From positions 1,612,001-1,676,000 of the forward strand of contig NZ_JBIVRB010000001.1 of the NCBI RefSeq assembly GCF_044755465.1: a DNA stretch of 64,000 nt, written 5' to 3'. The position numbers and the translations under genes are program-made. Position 1 is the first letter of the stretch. The number at the start of each line of letters is the position of its first letter. Positions 1-7,500 of this stretch are shown here, in pieces. The notes below the pieces were generated by a model. That model ran no database searches. It was given only the letters and a program-made list of their open reading frames with translations, and had not been told where the DNA came from. Source of the stretch: Peterkaempfera sp044755465. Lineage in GTDB: Bacteria > Actinomycetota > Actinomycetes > Streptomycetales > Streptomycetaceae.

Positions 1-1118
1 CGCCCGGCGGCACCGCGACGCTCCGGGTGACCCTGCGGGTGCCGGTGCCCGCAGAGCTGGCCGAGCACCCCGACCCGACCATCGACCTGGAGCAGGCCGG
101 GCACGCCCGCGCCTACCGGCCGGAGGCATCCGGCCGGCTGGTGCTGACACCGGCGGACGGTGCGCTGCCCGAGCTGCGGGTACCGGTCTTCGCCGCACCG
201 CACCCGGCCACCCGGCTGACCGCCGTCCCCGCCCCCCGGCTGCCGTTCGGGTCGGGTGTCCTGCTGCGCATCACCGGGCAGCCCGACGGGCCCGGCGGTG
301 TGAACACCGCGTCCTCGCTGCTCAGCGCCTTCGTCCTGGGCGGCGAGAGCGACCGCTGGCCGGACTGCGCCACCCGCCCGCCCGGGGCCCGCGACTGCGC
401 CCCCTACCCCGGCGACCGGGCCGCCGACCTGCGGGTGGCCGGCGCCGCCAGCGACGCCCCGGCGGTGGCGGACCGGGGCGGCGACCCGCTGGAGGACGGC
501 ACCCTCTACCTGGTCGCCACCAGCTGGGCGGCGGCGCCCACCCCGGTGGGCCGGGTCGCGGTACGGGCCTCGCTGGACACCGACGGCGACGGCCGCACCG
601 ACGCCGTGGTGGAGGCGACCCGGCTGGCCGGCAGTGACGTCCTGGTCGCCAGGACGCTGGACGCCGCCACCGGCCAGGAGCTGGATGTGCAGCCGCTGGA
701 CACCCGCTGGGGCGACCCCGGCACCGGCCTGCTGGACAGCGACACGGTGGTGCTGCCGGTCCGGCTGGCCGCGCTGCCGGGGCTGCGCCAGAGCACCGCC
801 CGCATCCGCTACGCCCTGTGGACCGGACCGGCCGATGTCTCCGGGGTGCCGGACGTCCGGGGCGCGTACGACGCCATCGGGCTGCGGGGCGACCGCCCGG
901 TGCTGCCGCTGGACGTGCTGCGTCCGGCGCTGGACGTCCGGGTGGGCGGCTTCGGCGGGCCCGCCGCCGTCGCGGTGCCCGAGCAGCCCGGCCTGCTGCT
1001 GACGGTGCGCCGCGACGACGACCCGTACGGGCTGCCGTTCCCGGAGGGGCTGCTGCTGGTCCACCACCGCAACACCGACGGCCGGCGCGTCCAACTGCTC
1101 CGACTGCCGCCGTACTGA
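1..1118 (+). CDS. C-terminal part of a large secreted S8 (subtilisin-like) serine peptidase, 5' end outside the window
   Basis: The frame is open from the left edge to a TGA at 1116-1118, so the start lies upstream. About 370 residues are visible, and none of the catalytic Asp/His/Ser blocks is among them. The piece has the features of the C-terminal beta-rich region of big Streptomyces secreted subtilases: a segment PELRVPVFAAP, a repeat-like domain ending in the acidic motif DTDGDGRTDAVVE, then a run ending LLLVHHRNTDGRR. This family assignment comes from remembered family patterns, not from catalytic residues. It would act outside the cell. A hairpin follows directly. Confidence 0.6.
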   Translation, partial: PGGTATLRVTLRVPVPAELAEHPDPTIDLEQAGHARAYRPEASGRLVLTPADGALPELRVPVFAAPHPATRLTAVPAPRLPFGSGVLLRITGQPDGPGGVNTASSLLSAFVLGGESDRWPDCATRPPGARDCAPYPGDRAADLRVAGAASDAPAVADRGGDPLEDGTLYLVATSWAAAPTPVGRVAVRASLDTDGDGRTDAVVEATRLAGSDVLVARTLDAATGQELDVQPLDTRWGDPGTGLLDSDTVVLPVRLAALPGLRQSTARIRYALWTGPADVSGVPDVRGAYDAIGLRGDRPVLPLDVLRPALDVRVGGFGGPAAVAVPEQPGLLLTVRRDDDPYGLPFPEGLLLVHHRNTDGRRVQLLRLPPY

Positions 1119-1142
1119 ACGCCGTACTGAGCGCCGGACGGC

Positions 1143-1169
1143 CCGGTGCCCCCCCGCCCGGGGCACCGG
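1143..1169 (+). terminator. Hairpin terminator after the peptidase
   Basis: Arms CCGGTGCCCC (1143-1152) and GGGGCACCGG (1160-1169) form a perfect 10-bp stem with a 7-nt loop, 24 nt after the stop codon. There is no T run, as is common for actinomycete terminators. Confidence 0.6.
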
Positions 1170-1185
1170 CCGTCCGCAGCGGGGC

Positions 1186-1323
1186 TCAGAGCGAGGTGGT
1201 GCCGGCCTTGCGGACGATCGTCACCTGGTCGATCCGCACCCCGGCCTCGGTCAGCGCGGTGACCTTCAGCGCCGACCTGCCGCCGGGGGCGGCCGGGGTC
1301 ACGTCCACCCGGCGAGCCGCGCG
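1186..1323 (-). pseudogene. Remnant: C-terminal end of a lost gene
   Basis: On the minus strand about 45 codons before a TGA at 1186-1188 have almost pure G/C third positions and read like a beta-sandwich end (VDVTPAAPGG, SALKVTALTEAGVRIDQVTI). Upstream of about 1323 the frame continues, but as an Arg/Pro/Gly-rich sequence with no coding character and with no good start. This looks like the last strand or two of a binding domain of a secreted or sugar-related protein whose body has been deleted. The family is not identified. Confidence 0.4.
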
Positions 1324-1464
1324 GGCACGCCCATACGAGGAATGTCCATGGCCGGACCATCGCAGCGCCCGGTGGCCGGGGCGGTACGGCGGGGTGAACG
1401 GCGCCCGGCCCGGCGGCCGCCGGGCGGTGCGGCGGACCGGACGACTCGCACCGTCCACATAGCG

Positions 1465-1477
1465 GACATGGCATGTC
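1465..1477. promoter_or_regulatory. Palindrome in the leuB leader
   Basis: GACATG-G-CATGTC is a perfect 6-bp inverted repeat about 32 nt before the leuB start. It may be an operator. No regulator is assigned, and it does not resemble the inverted repeat found at ndgR-leuC. Confidence 0.3.
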
Positions 1478-1508
1478 AGTCCCTGGGACGAGGAGTAGGG
1501 TTCCGGCC

Positions 1509-2552
1509 ATGTCTCGCAGCATTCGCCTCGCAGTGATCCCCGGTGACGGCATCGGTCAGGAAGTGGTGGCCGAGGGCCTCAAGGTGCTCGGCGCGGTGCT
1601 GCCCGCCGGCACCAAGGTCGAGACCACCGAGTATGACCTCGGCGCCCGCCGCTGGCACGCCACCGGTGAGACCCTGCCGGATGCCGTGCTGGAGGAGCTC
1701 AAGGGCCACGACGCCATCCTGCTCGGCGCCGTCGGCGACCCCTCCGTGCCGTCCGGCGTGCTGGAGCGGGGGCTGCTGCTCAAGCTGCGGTTCGCCTTCG
1801 ACCACCACGTCAACCTCCGCCCGGGTAAGCTCTTCCCCGGGGTGCGCTCCCCGCTGGCCGGCGAGCCCGCCATCGACTTCGTGGTGGTCCGCGAGGGCAC
1901 CGAGGGCCCGTATGTCGGCAACGGCGGCACCCTGCGCACCGGCACCGCGCAGGAGGTGGCCACCGAGGTCAGCCTCAACACCGCCTTCGGCATCGAGCGG
2001 GTGGTCCGTGACGCCTACCGCCGCGCCGCCGCCCGCCCCCGCAAGAAGCTGACCCTGGTCCACAAGAACAATGTGCTGGTGCACGCCGGCCACCTGTGGA
2101 CCCGGATCTTCGAGCGGGTCGGCCAGGAGTTCCCCGAGGTCAGCACCGACTACCTGCATGTGGACGCGGCGACGATCTTCTTCGTCACCCAGCCCGAGCG
2201 GTTCGACGTGATCGTCACCGACAACCTCTTCGGTGACATCCTCACCGACCTGGCCGCCGCCGTCACCGGCGGCATCGGCCTCGCCGCCAGCGGCAACATC
2301 AACCCCAGCGGCGAGTTCCCATCGATGTTCGAGCCGGTGCACGGCTCCGCGCCGGACATCGCGGGCCAGGGCAAGGCCGACCCCACCGCCACCGTGCTCT
2401 CCGTGGCGATGCTGCTGGAGCACCTCGGCCTGCCGGACGAGGCGGCCCGGGTCGAGGCGGCCGTCGCCGCCGACCTCGCCGAGCGCACCCCCGGCCAGGC
2501 CCGCTCCACCTCGCAGGTCGGCGACGCGCTCGCCGCCCGAGTAGCCGGCTGA
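1509..2552 (+). CDS. leuB: 3-isopropylmalate dehydrogenase
   Basis: Oxidises and decarboxylates 3-isopropylmalate to 2-oxoisocaproate with NAD, the third step of leucine synthesis, in the cytoplasm. The protein has 347 residues, normal for the actinobacterial type, and starts MSRSIRLAVIPGDGIGQE. Typical blocks are VVREGTEGPYVGNGG (substrate and metal region), KNNVL, the metal-ligand region TDNLFGDILTDL, and HGSAPDIAGQG near the NAD site. ATG 1509 is chosen because the family N-terminus begins there; an AGGAG lies 13 nt upstream, somewhat far. An upstream GTG at 1473 would add 12 unconserved residues. The gene is monocistronic in appearance, with ilvE 289 bp downstream. Confidence 0.95.
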   Translation: MSRSIRLAVIPGDGIGQEVVAEGLKVLGAVLPAGTKVETTEYDLGARRWHATGETLPDAVLEELKGHDAILLGAVGDPSVPSGVLERGLLLKLRFAFDHHVNLRPGKLFPGVRSPLAGEPAIDFVVVREGTEGPYVGNGGTLRTGTAQEVATEVSLNTAFGIERVVRDAYRRAAARPRKKLTLVHKNNVLVHAGHLWTRIFERVGQEFPEVSTDYLHVDAATIFFVTQPERFDVIVTDNLFGDILTDLAAAVTGGIGLAASGNINPSGEFPSMFEPVHGSAPDIAGQGKADPTATVLSVAMLLEHLGLPDEAARVEAAVAADLAERTPGQARSTSQVGDALAARVAG

Positions 2553-2581
2553 CCCGCCGGCCCACCCACCCGCGCCCTTCC

Positions 2582-2671
2582 CCGTGAAGCGGCCCGGACA
2601 GCTTGCCGGAACCGGCGGACAGCAATCCATTTGCTCCCGGCATCCGGCACGCCTCCCGGGCCGCTTCACGG
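2582..2671 (+). repeat. 16-bp inverted repeat between leuB and ilvE
   Basis: CCGTGAAGCGGCCCGG (2582-2597) is perfectly complementary to 2656-2671, separated by 58 nt. The stem could terminate leuB transcripts or be a long-loop RNA structure in the ilvE leader. There is no T run and no recognised protein-coding frame in the loop. Confidence 0.5.
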
Positions 2672-2841
2672 CGTTCCGTGGTAGAACCGCGACGATCCGT
2701 CACCAACCGGGCGTCCGGTAGACCGCGGCTGTCCGACCCGGCCTCGGAGGTGCGACCATCGAACTGGGTCCCGACCGCTCCACTGCGCCGAGAGCGGCCC
2801 GGCGACCCGCCACGACGAGACGGTGAAGGACTCACGCAGCC

Positions 2842-3975
2842 ATGACCACGGCCCCCCTTGCCCAGGCCCCCCTCACGATCGAACTCAAGCCCTCCGCGCA
2901 GCCGCTGGACGCGGCCGAGCGCGCGGCCCGGCTGGCCGACCCCGGCTTCGGCCGGATCTTCACCGACCACATGGTGACCATCCGCTGGACCGAGGGCCGC
3001 GGCTGGCACGACGCCCAGCTGGTGCCGTACGGGCCGCTGGAGATCGACCCGGCCAATATGACGCTGCACTACGGGCAGTCGATCTTCGAGGGCCTGAAGG
3101 CGTACCGGCAGAGCGGCAGCGGCGCCGAGGCGGGCAGCATCGCCACCTTCCGGCCGACCGCCAACGCCGAGCGGTTCCAGACGTCCGCCCGCCGCCTGGC
3201 CATGCCCGAGCTGCCGGTCGAGACCTTCGTCGCCGCCGTGGAGGCACTGGTCAAGCAGGACGCCGACTGGGTGCCCACCCAGGCCGAGCAGAGCCTCTAC
3301 CTGCGGCCCTTCATGTTCGCCACCGAGGTCGGCCTCGGCGTGCGGCCGGCCCGCGAGTACCTCTTCATGCTGATCGCCTCCCCGGCCGGCGCCTACTTCT
3401 CCGGCGGCGTCAAGCCGGTCTCCGTCTGGCTCTCCGAGGAGTACGTGCGCGCCGCACCCGGCGGCACCGGCGCCGCCAAGTGCGCCGGCAACTACGCCGC
3501 CTCGCTGGTCGCCCAGGCCCAGGCCGCCGAGCAGGGCTGCGACCAGGTCGTCTGGCTGGACGCCGTGGAGCGCCGCTGGATCGAGGAGATGGGCGGCATG
3601 AACCTGTACTTCGTGTACGGGGAGGGCGACGACGCCCGCATCGTCACCCCGGAGCTGTCCGGCTCGCTGCTCCCCGGCATCACCCGCGACTCGCTGCTGC
3701 GGCTGGCGGGCGACCTCGGCTACGCCACCGAGGAGGCCCGGATCTCCACCGACGACTGGAAGAACGGCAACGCCGACGGCACCCTCACCGAGGTCTTCGC
3801 CTGCGGCACCGCCGCCGTGATCACCCCGGTCGGCTCGGTGAAGTCCACCCGCGCCGACTGGACGGTGGGCACCGGCGAGCCCGGCCCGGTCACCATGCGG
3901 CTGCGCAAGGCGCTGCTGGACGTCCAGACCGGCCAGGCGCCCGACACCCACGGGTGGATGCACACCATCGTCTGA
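2842..3975 (+). CDS. ilvE: Branched-chain amino acid aminotransferase
   Basis: Transfers amino groups between glutamate and the 2-oxo acids of valine, leucine and isoleucine, using PLP. The 377 residues match the class IV aminotransferase of the long bacterial/eukaryotic BCAT group. Visible blocks are LHYGQSIFEGLKAYR (residues about 75-90), YLRPFMFATE, the probable PLP-lysine segment GAAKCAGNYAAS, the EEMGGMNLYF strand, and the late CGTAAVITPVG loop. GAAGGA at 2825-2830 serves as ribosome binding site, 11 nt before ATG 2842. A GC-rich hairpin ends the gene. Confidence 0.95.
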   Translation: MTTAPLAQAPLTIELKPSAQPLDAAERAARLADPGFGRIFTDHMVTIRWTEGRGWHDAQLVPYGPLEIDPANMTLHYGQSIFEGLKAYRQSGSGAEAGSIATFRPTANAERFQTSARRLAMPELPVETFVAAVEALVKQDADWVPTQAEQSLYLRPFMFATEVGLGVRPAREYLFMLIASPAGAYFSGGVKPVSVWLSEEYVRAAPGGTGAAKCAGNYAASLVAQAQAAEQGCDQVVWLDAVERRWIEEMGGMNLYFVYGEGDDARIVTPELSGSLLPGITRDSLLRLAGDLGYATEEARISTDDWKNGNADGTLTEVFACGTAAVITPVGSVKSTRADWTVGTGEPGPVTMRLRKALLDVQTGQAPDTHGWMHTIV

Positions 3976-3985
3976 CCGCCCGCCA

Positions 3986-4012
3986 CGGCGCCCGGCCCCG
4001 GGCCGGGCGCCG
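3986..4012 (+). terminator. ilvE terminator
   Basis: A near-perfect palindrome with arms CGGCGCCCGGCCC and GGGCCGGGCGCCG, 11 nt after the ilvE stop. It is very GC-rich and lacks a T run. Confidence 0.65.
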
Positions 4013-4056
4013 TACCGCGACCGCATACTGAGATCGGGTGCCGCAACCGGCGGCCG

Positions 4057-4125
4057 ATGTGCGAGACTGCGACCGTGTCCTCGCTCGTCCTGATTATTGG
4101 CAGCAGGCGCGCCGGTCCGCAGTGA
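4057..4125 (+). CDS. Putative leader peptide of the cimA attenuator (Leu-Val-Leu-Ile-Ile)
   Basis: A 22-codon frame from ATG 4057 (or 16 codons from GTG 4075) ends at TGA 4123-4125 and reads MCETATVSSLVLIIGSRRAGPQ in parts: the run Ser-Leu-Val-Leu-Ile-Ile is followed by Gly-Ser-Arg-Arg. The two isoleucines are both ATT (4093-4098), a rare codon in this genome where nearly every third base is G or C. Leu, Val and Ile codons in a short frame 54 nt before an intrinsic terminator and ahead of an isoleucine-pathway gene are the hallmark of ribosome-mediated attenuation. No good ribosome binding site is visible for either start, so the exact start is uncertain. Confidence 0.6.
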   Translation: MCETATVSSLVLIIGSRRAGPQ

Positions 4126-4126
4126 C

Positions 4127-4163
4127 CGCTCCGTTCGACCCGACACGGAGCGACCACCGTGTC
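4127..4163 (+). promoter_or_regulatory. Two mutually exclusive hairpins in the cimA leader RNA
   Basis: CGCTCCG (4127-4133) can pair with CGGAGCG (4146-4152). Alternatively GACACGG (4142-4148) can pair with CCGTGTC (4157-4163). Segment 4146-4148 is shared, so only one can form. The first begins directly after the leader-peptide stop codon. I did not find a clear pairing of either segment with the terminator arm itself, so the switch mechanism is inferred. Confidence 0.4.
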
Positions 4164-4178
4164 CCAGACCCGCGCGCA

Positions 4179-4211
4179 GACCTCTCGCACCCGCGAGGGG
4201 TCTTTTGTTTT
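4179..4211 (+). terminator. Intrinsic terminator (attenuator) before cimA
   Basis: GACCTCTCGC (4179-4188) pairs with GCGAGGGGTC (4193-4202) across a 4-nt loop: ten pairs including one G-U. It is followed by TTTTGTTTT (4203-4211). A T-rich tail is unusual in this genome, where most terminators lack one. It sits 120 bp in front of the cimA start, not behind a gene, so premature termination is the natural reading. Confidence 0.75.
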
Positions 4212-4330
4212 GGACCGGCGGCGTGGCACCTCCCACAAGGAGGCCCCCACACCGGCCGGAGCCCGCGGTGAGGGGGACAGTGGAGCCGGGAACCCGGCAG
4301 TTGTACCCACCCGGACAGGAGACCACGGCC

Positions 4331-5950
4331 ATGACCGAGGCCAACAGCAGCGGGCCGAGCCCCTTGGGCGACGCCTTCCACGTCTTCGACACCACGCTGC
4401 GCGACGGCGCGCAGCGCGAGGGCATCAACCTCACCGTCGCGGACAAGCTCACCATCGCCCGGCACTTGGACGAGTTCGGCGTCGGCTTCATCGAGGGCGG
4501 CTGGCCCGGCGCCAACCCCCGGGACACCGAGTTCTTCGCCCGCGCCCAGCAGGAGCTGGAGCTGAGCAACGCCCAACTGGTCGCCTTCGGCGCCACCCGC
4601 CGGGCCGGCGGCAGCGCCGCCGACGACCCCCAGCTGGCCGCCCTGGTGGCGTCCGGTGCCCCGGTGGTCACCTTGGTGGCCAAGTCCCATGACCGCCATG
4701 TCGAACTGGCCCTGCGGACCACCCTGGACGAGAACCTGGAGATGATCCGGGACAGCGTCCGCCACCTGCGCGCCCAGGGCCGCCGGGTCTTCATCGACTG
4801 CGAGCACTTCTTCGACGGCTACCGGGCCAACCGCGAGTACGCCCTCGCCGTGGTCCGCACCGCCCACGAGGCCGGTACGGACGTGGTGGTGCTCTGCGAC
4901 ACCAACGGCGGCACGCTGCCCGGCCGAGTACACGAGATCGTCGCGGACGTACTGGCGCAGACCGGCGCCCGGATCGGCATCCACGCCCAGGACGACAGCG
5001 GCTGCGCCGTCGCCAACACCCTGGCCGCCGTCGAGGCCGGCGCCACCCATGTGCAGTGCACCGCCAACGGCTACGGCGAGCGGGTCGGCAACGCCAACCT
5101 CTTCCCGGTGGTCGCCGCGCTGGAGCTCAAGCTCGACCGCCGGGTGCTGCCCGCCGGCCGGCTCGCCGAGATGACCCGCATCTCGCACGCCATCGCCGAG
5201 GTGGTCAACCTGGCGCCCTCCACCCATCAGCCGTACGTGGGCGTCTCCGCCTTCGCCCACAAGGCCGGCCTGCACGCCTCCGCCATCAAGGTCGACCCCG
5301 ACCTCTACCAGCACATCGACCCCGAGCTGGTCGGCAACACCATGCGGATGCTGGTCTCCGACATGGCCGGCCGCGCCTCGGTGGAGCTCAAGGGCAAGGA
5401 GCTGGGCTACGACCTCTCCGCCGACCGCGACCTGGTCGGCCGGATCGTCGCCCGGATCAAGGAGCAGGAGAGCGCCGGCTACACCTACGAGGCCGCCGAC
5501 GCCTCCTTCGAACTGCTGCTGCGCGACGAGGTGAGCGGCCGCCGGGAGCGCTTCTTCACCCTGGAGTCCTGGCGGGCCATCGTGGAGCAGACCCCGGCCG
5601 GCGAGGCGGTCAACGAGGCCACCGTGAAGCTGGTGGCCAAGGGCGAGCGGCTGGTCGCCACCGGCGAGGGCAACGGCCCGGTGGACGCGCTGGACCGGGC
5701 GCTGCGGATCGCGCTGGAGCGGATCTACCCGCAGCTGGCCAAGCTGGAGCTGGTGGACTACAAGGTCCGCATCCTGGAGGGCCGGCACGGCACCGGTTCG
5801 GAGACCCGGGTGCTGGTGGAGACGAGCGACGGCGCCGGCGCGTGGTCCACGGTGGGCGTGGCGTCCAATGTCATCGCCGCCTCCTGGCAGGCGCTGGACG
5901 ACGCCTACACCTACGGCCTGCTGCGGGCCGGGATGGACCCGCAGGTCTGA
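4331..5950 (+). CDS. cimA: (R)-citramalate synthase
   Basis: Condenses pyruvate and acetyl-CoA to citramalate, the first step of the threonine-independent route to 2-oxobutyrate and isoleucine. The 539 residues have the DRE-TIM metallolyase barrel: FDTTLRDGAQREG (residues about 18-30), GGWPGANPRD, IGIHAQDDSGCAVAN with the metal His region, NGYGERVGNANL, and the HKAGLHASAI block. A C-terminal LeuA-type regulatory domain follows. The direct fusion of GWPG in place of the isopropylmalate-synthase motif and overall length favour CimA over LeuA. AGGAG at 4317-4321 lies 9 nt before ATG 4331. It is preceded by the leader peptide and attenuator described here and followed by a strong bidirectional hairpin. 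Confidence 0.92.
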   Translation: MTEANSSGPSPLGDAFHVFDTTLRDGAQREGINLTVADKLTIARHLDEFGVGFIEGGWPGANPRDTEFFARAQQELELSNAQLVAFGATRRAGGSAADDPQLAALVASGAPVVTLVAKSHDRHVELALRTTLDENLEMIRDSVRHLRAQGRRVFIDCEHFFDGYRANREYALAVVRTAHEAGTDVVVLCDTNGGTLPGRVHEIVADVLAQTGARIGIHAQDDSGCAVANTLAAVEAGATHVQCTANGYGERVGNANLFPVVAALELKLDRRVLPAGRLAEMTRISHAIAEVVNLAPSTHQPYVGVSAFAHKAGLHASAIKVDPDLYQHIDPELVGNTMRMLVSDMAGRASVELKGKELGYDLSADRDLVGRIVARIKEQESAGYTYEAADASFELLLRDEVSGRRERFFTLESWRAIVEQTPAGEAVNEATVKLVAKGERLVATGEGNGPVDALDRALRIALERIYPQLAKLELVDYKVRILEGRHGTGSETRVLVETSDGAGAWSTVGVASNVIAASWQALDDAYTYGLLRAGMDPQV

Positions 5951-5971
5951 ACCCGGTTGCCGGGGCCCTGA

Positions 5972-6014
5972 GCTGACGGGGGCTCCGGGCTGACGGGGGC
6001 TCTGGGCTGACGGG
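5972..6014. repeat. 17-bp tandem repeat after cimA
   Basis: GCTGACGGGGGCTC begins at 5972 and 5989, and a partial third copy at 6006, giving a 17-bp period. It lies between the cimA stop and the convergent terminator. No function is evident. Confidence 0.7.
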
Positions 6015-6024
6015 CCCGCAAGCA

Positions 6025-6076
6025 CGGGACAGCGGGGGGCCGGCGGCCGGGCGGCCGCCGACCCCCCGCTGTCCCG
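6025..6076. terminator. Bidirectional terminator between cimA and cvnD
   Basis: CGGGACAGCGGGGGG (6025-6039) is perfectly complementary to CCCCCCGCTGTCCCG (6062-6076), and the loop contains a further GGCCGGCGGCC/GGCCGCC inverted repeat. It lies between two convergent genes and ends 2 nt before the cvnD stop codon. Confidence 0.85.
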
Positions 6077-6078
6077 GC

Positions 6079-6663
6079 TCAGCGGAGCCGGGCGAGGAGG
6101 GCGTGCTCGACGAGGGTGATCAGCGCGGACTTGGCGCTGTCCCGGCGTCGGGCGTCGGTGGTGATGATCGGGGTGTCCGGGCCGAGTTGCAGTGCCTCGC
6201 GGACCTCTTCGGGGCTGTGCGGCTGGTGTCCGTCGAAGCCGTTGAGGGCCACGACGAACGGCAGTCCGCTGTTCTCGAAGTAGTCCAGCGCGGGGAAGCA
6301 GTCGGCGAGCCGGCGGGTGTCGACCAGGACGACGGCGCCGATGGCGCCGCGTACCAGGTCGTCCCACATGAACCAGAAGCGGTCCTGGCCCGGGGTGCCG
6401 AAGAGGTAGAGGATCAGATCCTCGTCGAGGGTGATGCGGCCGAAGTCCATGGCCACCGTGGTGGTGGTCTTGCCCGCGGTGTGGGTGAGGTCGTCGATGC
6501 CCGCCGAGGCGGACGTCATGACGGCCTCGGTGCGCAGCGGATTGATCTCGGAGACCGCGCCGACGAGGGTGGTCTTGCCGACACCGAAACCGCCTGCGAC
6601 GACGATCTTCGCGGACGTGGTGGCGCGAGTCGCGGCAGCCGGGCTAGAGCTTGCGAAGTCCAC
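6079..6663 (-). CDS. cvnD: Conservon small GTPase CvnD (first conservon)
   Basis: A 194-residue Ras-like nucleotide-binding protein. The P-loop GGFGVGKTT lies at about residues 24-32, the G3-like motif is GTPGQDRFW, and ALNGFDG stands where NKxD is expected. Conservon GTPases work with the CvnA sensor, the CvnB roadblock protein and the DUF742 CvnC at the membrane. The gene starts inside the end of cvnC (20-bp overlap), implying translational coupling. Its sequence from the P-loop onward is almost identical at the nucleotide level to the second copy at 11955-12557. Confidence 0.9.
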   Translation of the reverse strand: MDFASSSPAAATRATTSAKIVVAGGFGVGKTTLVGAVSEINPLRTEAVMTSASAGIDDLTHTAGKTTTTVAMDFGRITLDEDLILYLFGTPGQDRFWFMWDDLVRGAIGAVVLVDTRRLADCFPALDYFENSGLPFVVALNGFDGHQPHSPEEVREALQLGPDTPIITTDARRRDSAKSALITLVEHALLARLR

Positions 6664-7351
6664 TGAGGACCCTTTCGAGCAGTGTCACGTCGGGCTGTCC
6701 GCCGGATTCGCCCCCGGCGGCGGGCTGGTGGATGGCGACCAGGCCGGCTTCGGCCAGGTCGGCGACGAGGATGCGTGCCACGCCGAGCGGCATGCTCAGC
6801 AGCGCGGAGACCTCCGCGACCGACTTGATCTCGGTGCAAAGCTCGCAGATGCGCTGATGCTCGGGCAGCAGGCTGTCGATCCGCTCCGGTGAGGCAGTGG
6901 AGGAGACCAGGGCCTCGATCGCCAGCTCGTACCGGGGGCGGGTGCGCCCACCGGTCATCGCGAACGGCCGGATCAGCGGCTCGTCGTTCTGACCGCCCCC
7001 GTCGTCCGGGAAGTCTTCGGGGAAGTCCTCGGCATGGCTGGCGGGGACCTGGCCGCCCGGGTAGGGCGCGCCGGGAGCGGGCTGCCCGTAGCCGCCGCCG
7101 TACTGGCCGGCGTCTTGCTGCTGCGGGTAGGGCTCACCGTACTGCTGCTGGCCGTAGTCCTGGCCGTAATCATCGGAATCCGGCCAGCGCCTGCCGTCCC
7201 CGCGCTGCGGGAACTGCTGCCCGCCTCCGGGGCGGCCGCCTGTGCCGTTCCCCCCAGGGCCGTACCCGGTGCCGGGGGCACCGAAGGCGTCATGGCCCGT
7301 TCCGGGATACGGAACGCCGTATTGGCCGCTGCGGTCGTCGGGCGGTGTCAC
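6644..7351 (-). CDS. cvnC: Conservon DUF742 protein CvnC with long disordered N-terminus (first conservon)
   Basis: 235 residues. The last 110 or so form the DUF742 winged-helix-like domain (RPFAMTGGRTRPRYELAIEA to LLERVLSGLRKL), including the conserved LLPEHQRICELC and SMPLGVARILVADL stretches. The first 120 residues are Gly/Gln/Tyr/Pro-rich low complexity (repeats of YGQ and YPQQQ), much longer than in the neighbouring copy (about 30 residues). The start is the ATG at 7351, 149 bp after the cvnB stop. It overlaps cvnD by 20 bp. Confidence 0.88.
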   Translation of the reverse strand: MTPPDDRSGQYGVPYPGTGHDAFGAPGTGYGPGGNGTGGRPGGGQQFPQRGDGRRWPDSDDYGQDYGQQQYGEPYPQQQDAGQYGGGYGQPAPGAPYPGGQVPASHAEDFPEDFPDDGGGQNDEPLIRPFAMTGGRTRPRYELAIEALVSSTASPERIDSLLPEHQRICELCTEIKSVAEVSALLSMPLGVARILVADLAEAGLVAIHQPAAGGESGGQPDVTLLERVLSGLRKL

Positions 7352-7500
7352 GGTTCCTCCTCACATGGAGCGACGGGGCGATGCGACTGTGCTGAGCCGT
7401 GCAGTGTCCGTCCCACTACTACCGGCGGTCGTACAACGGCCGATCCCGGGCCCTCCTCGCGGGGGCCCGGGACTGGCCGGGAAGTGCGTCCGGCCGAGCG

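Noticed and set aside
2603..2845. 80-codon frame upstream of ilvE
   Set aside because: It contains the inverted repeat arm, has Arg/Pro-rich non-protein-like sequence, and overlaps the ilvE start.
4038..4271. 77-codon frame from GTG 4038 between ilvE and cimA
   Set aside because: Runs through the attenuator structures and has no coding character; the short Leu-Val-Leu-Ile-Ile frame is the better explanation.
2299..4794. 831-codon open frame on the minus strand across leuB, ilvE and cimA
   Set aside because: Antisense shadow caused by high G/C; it covers three well-recognised genes and has no family-like sequence.
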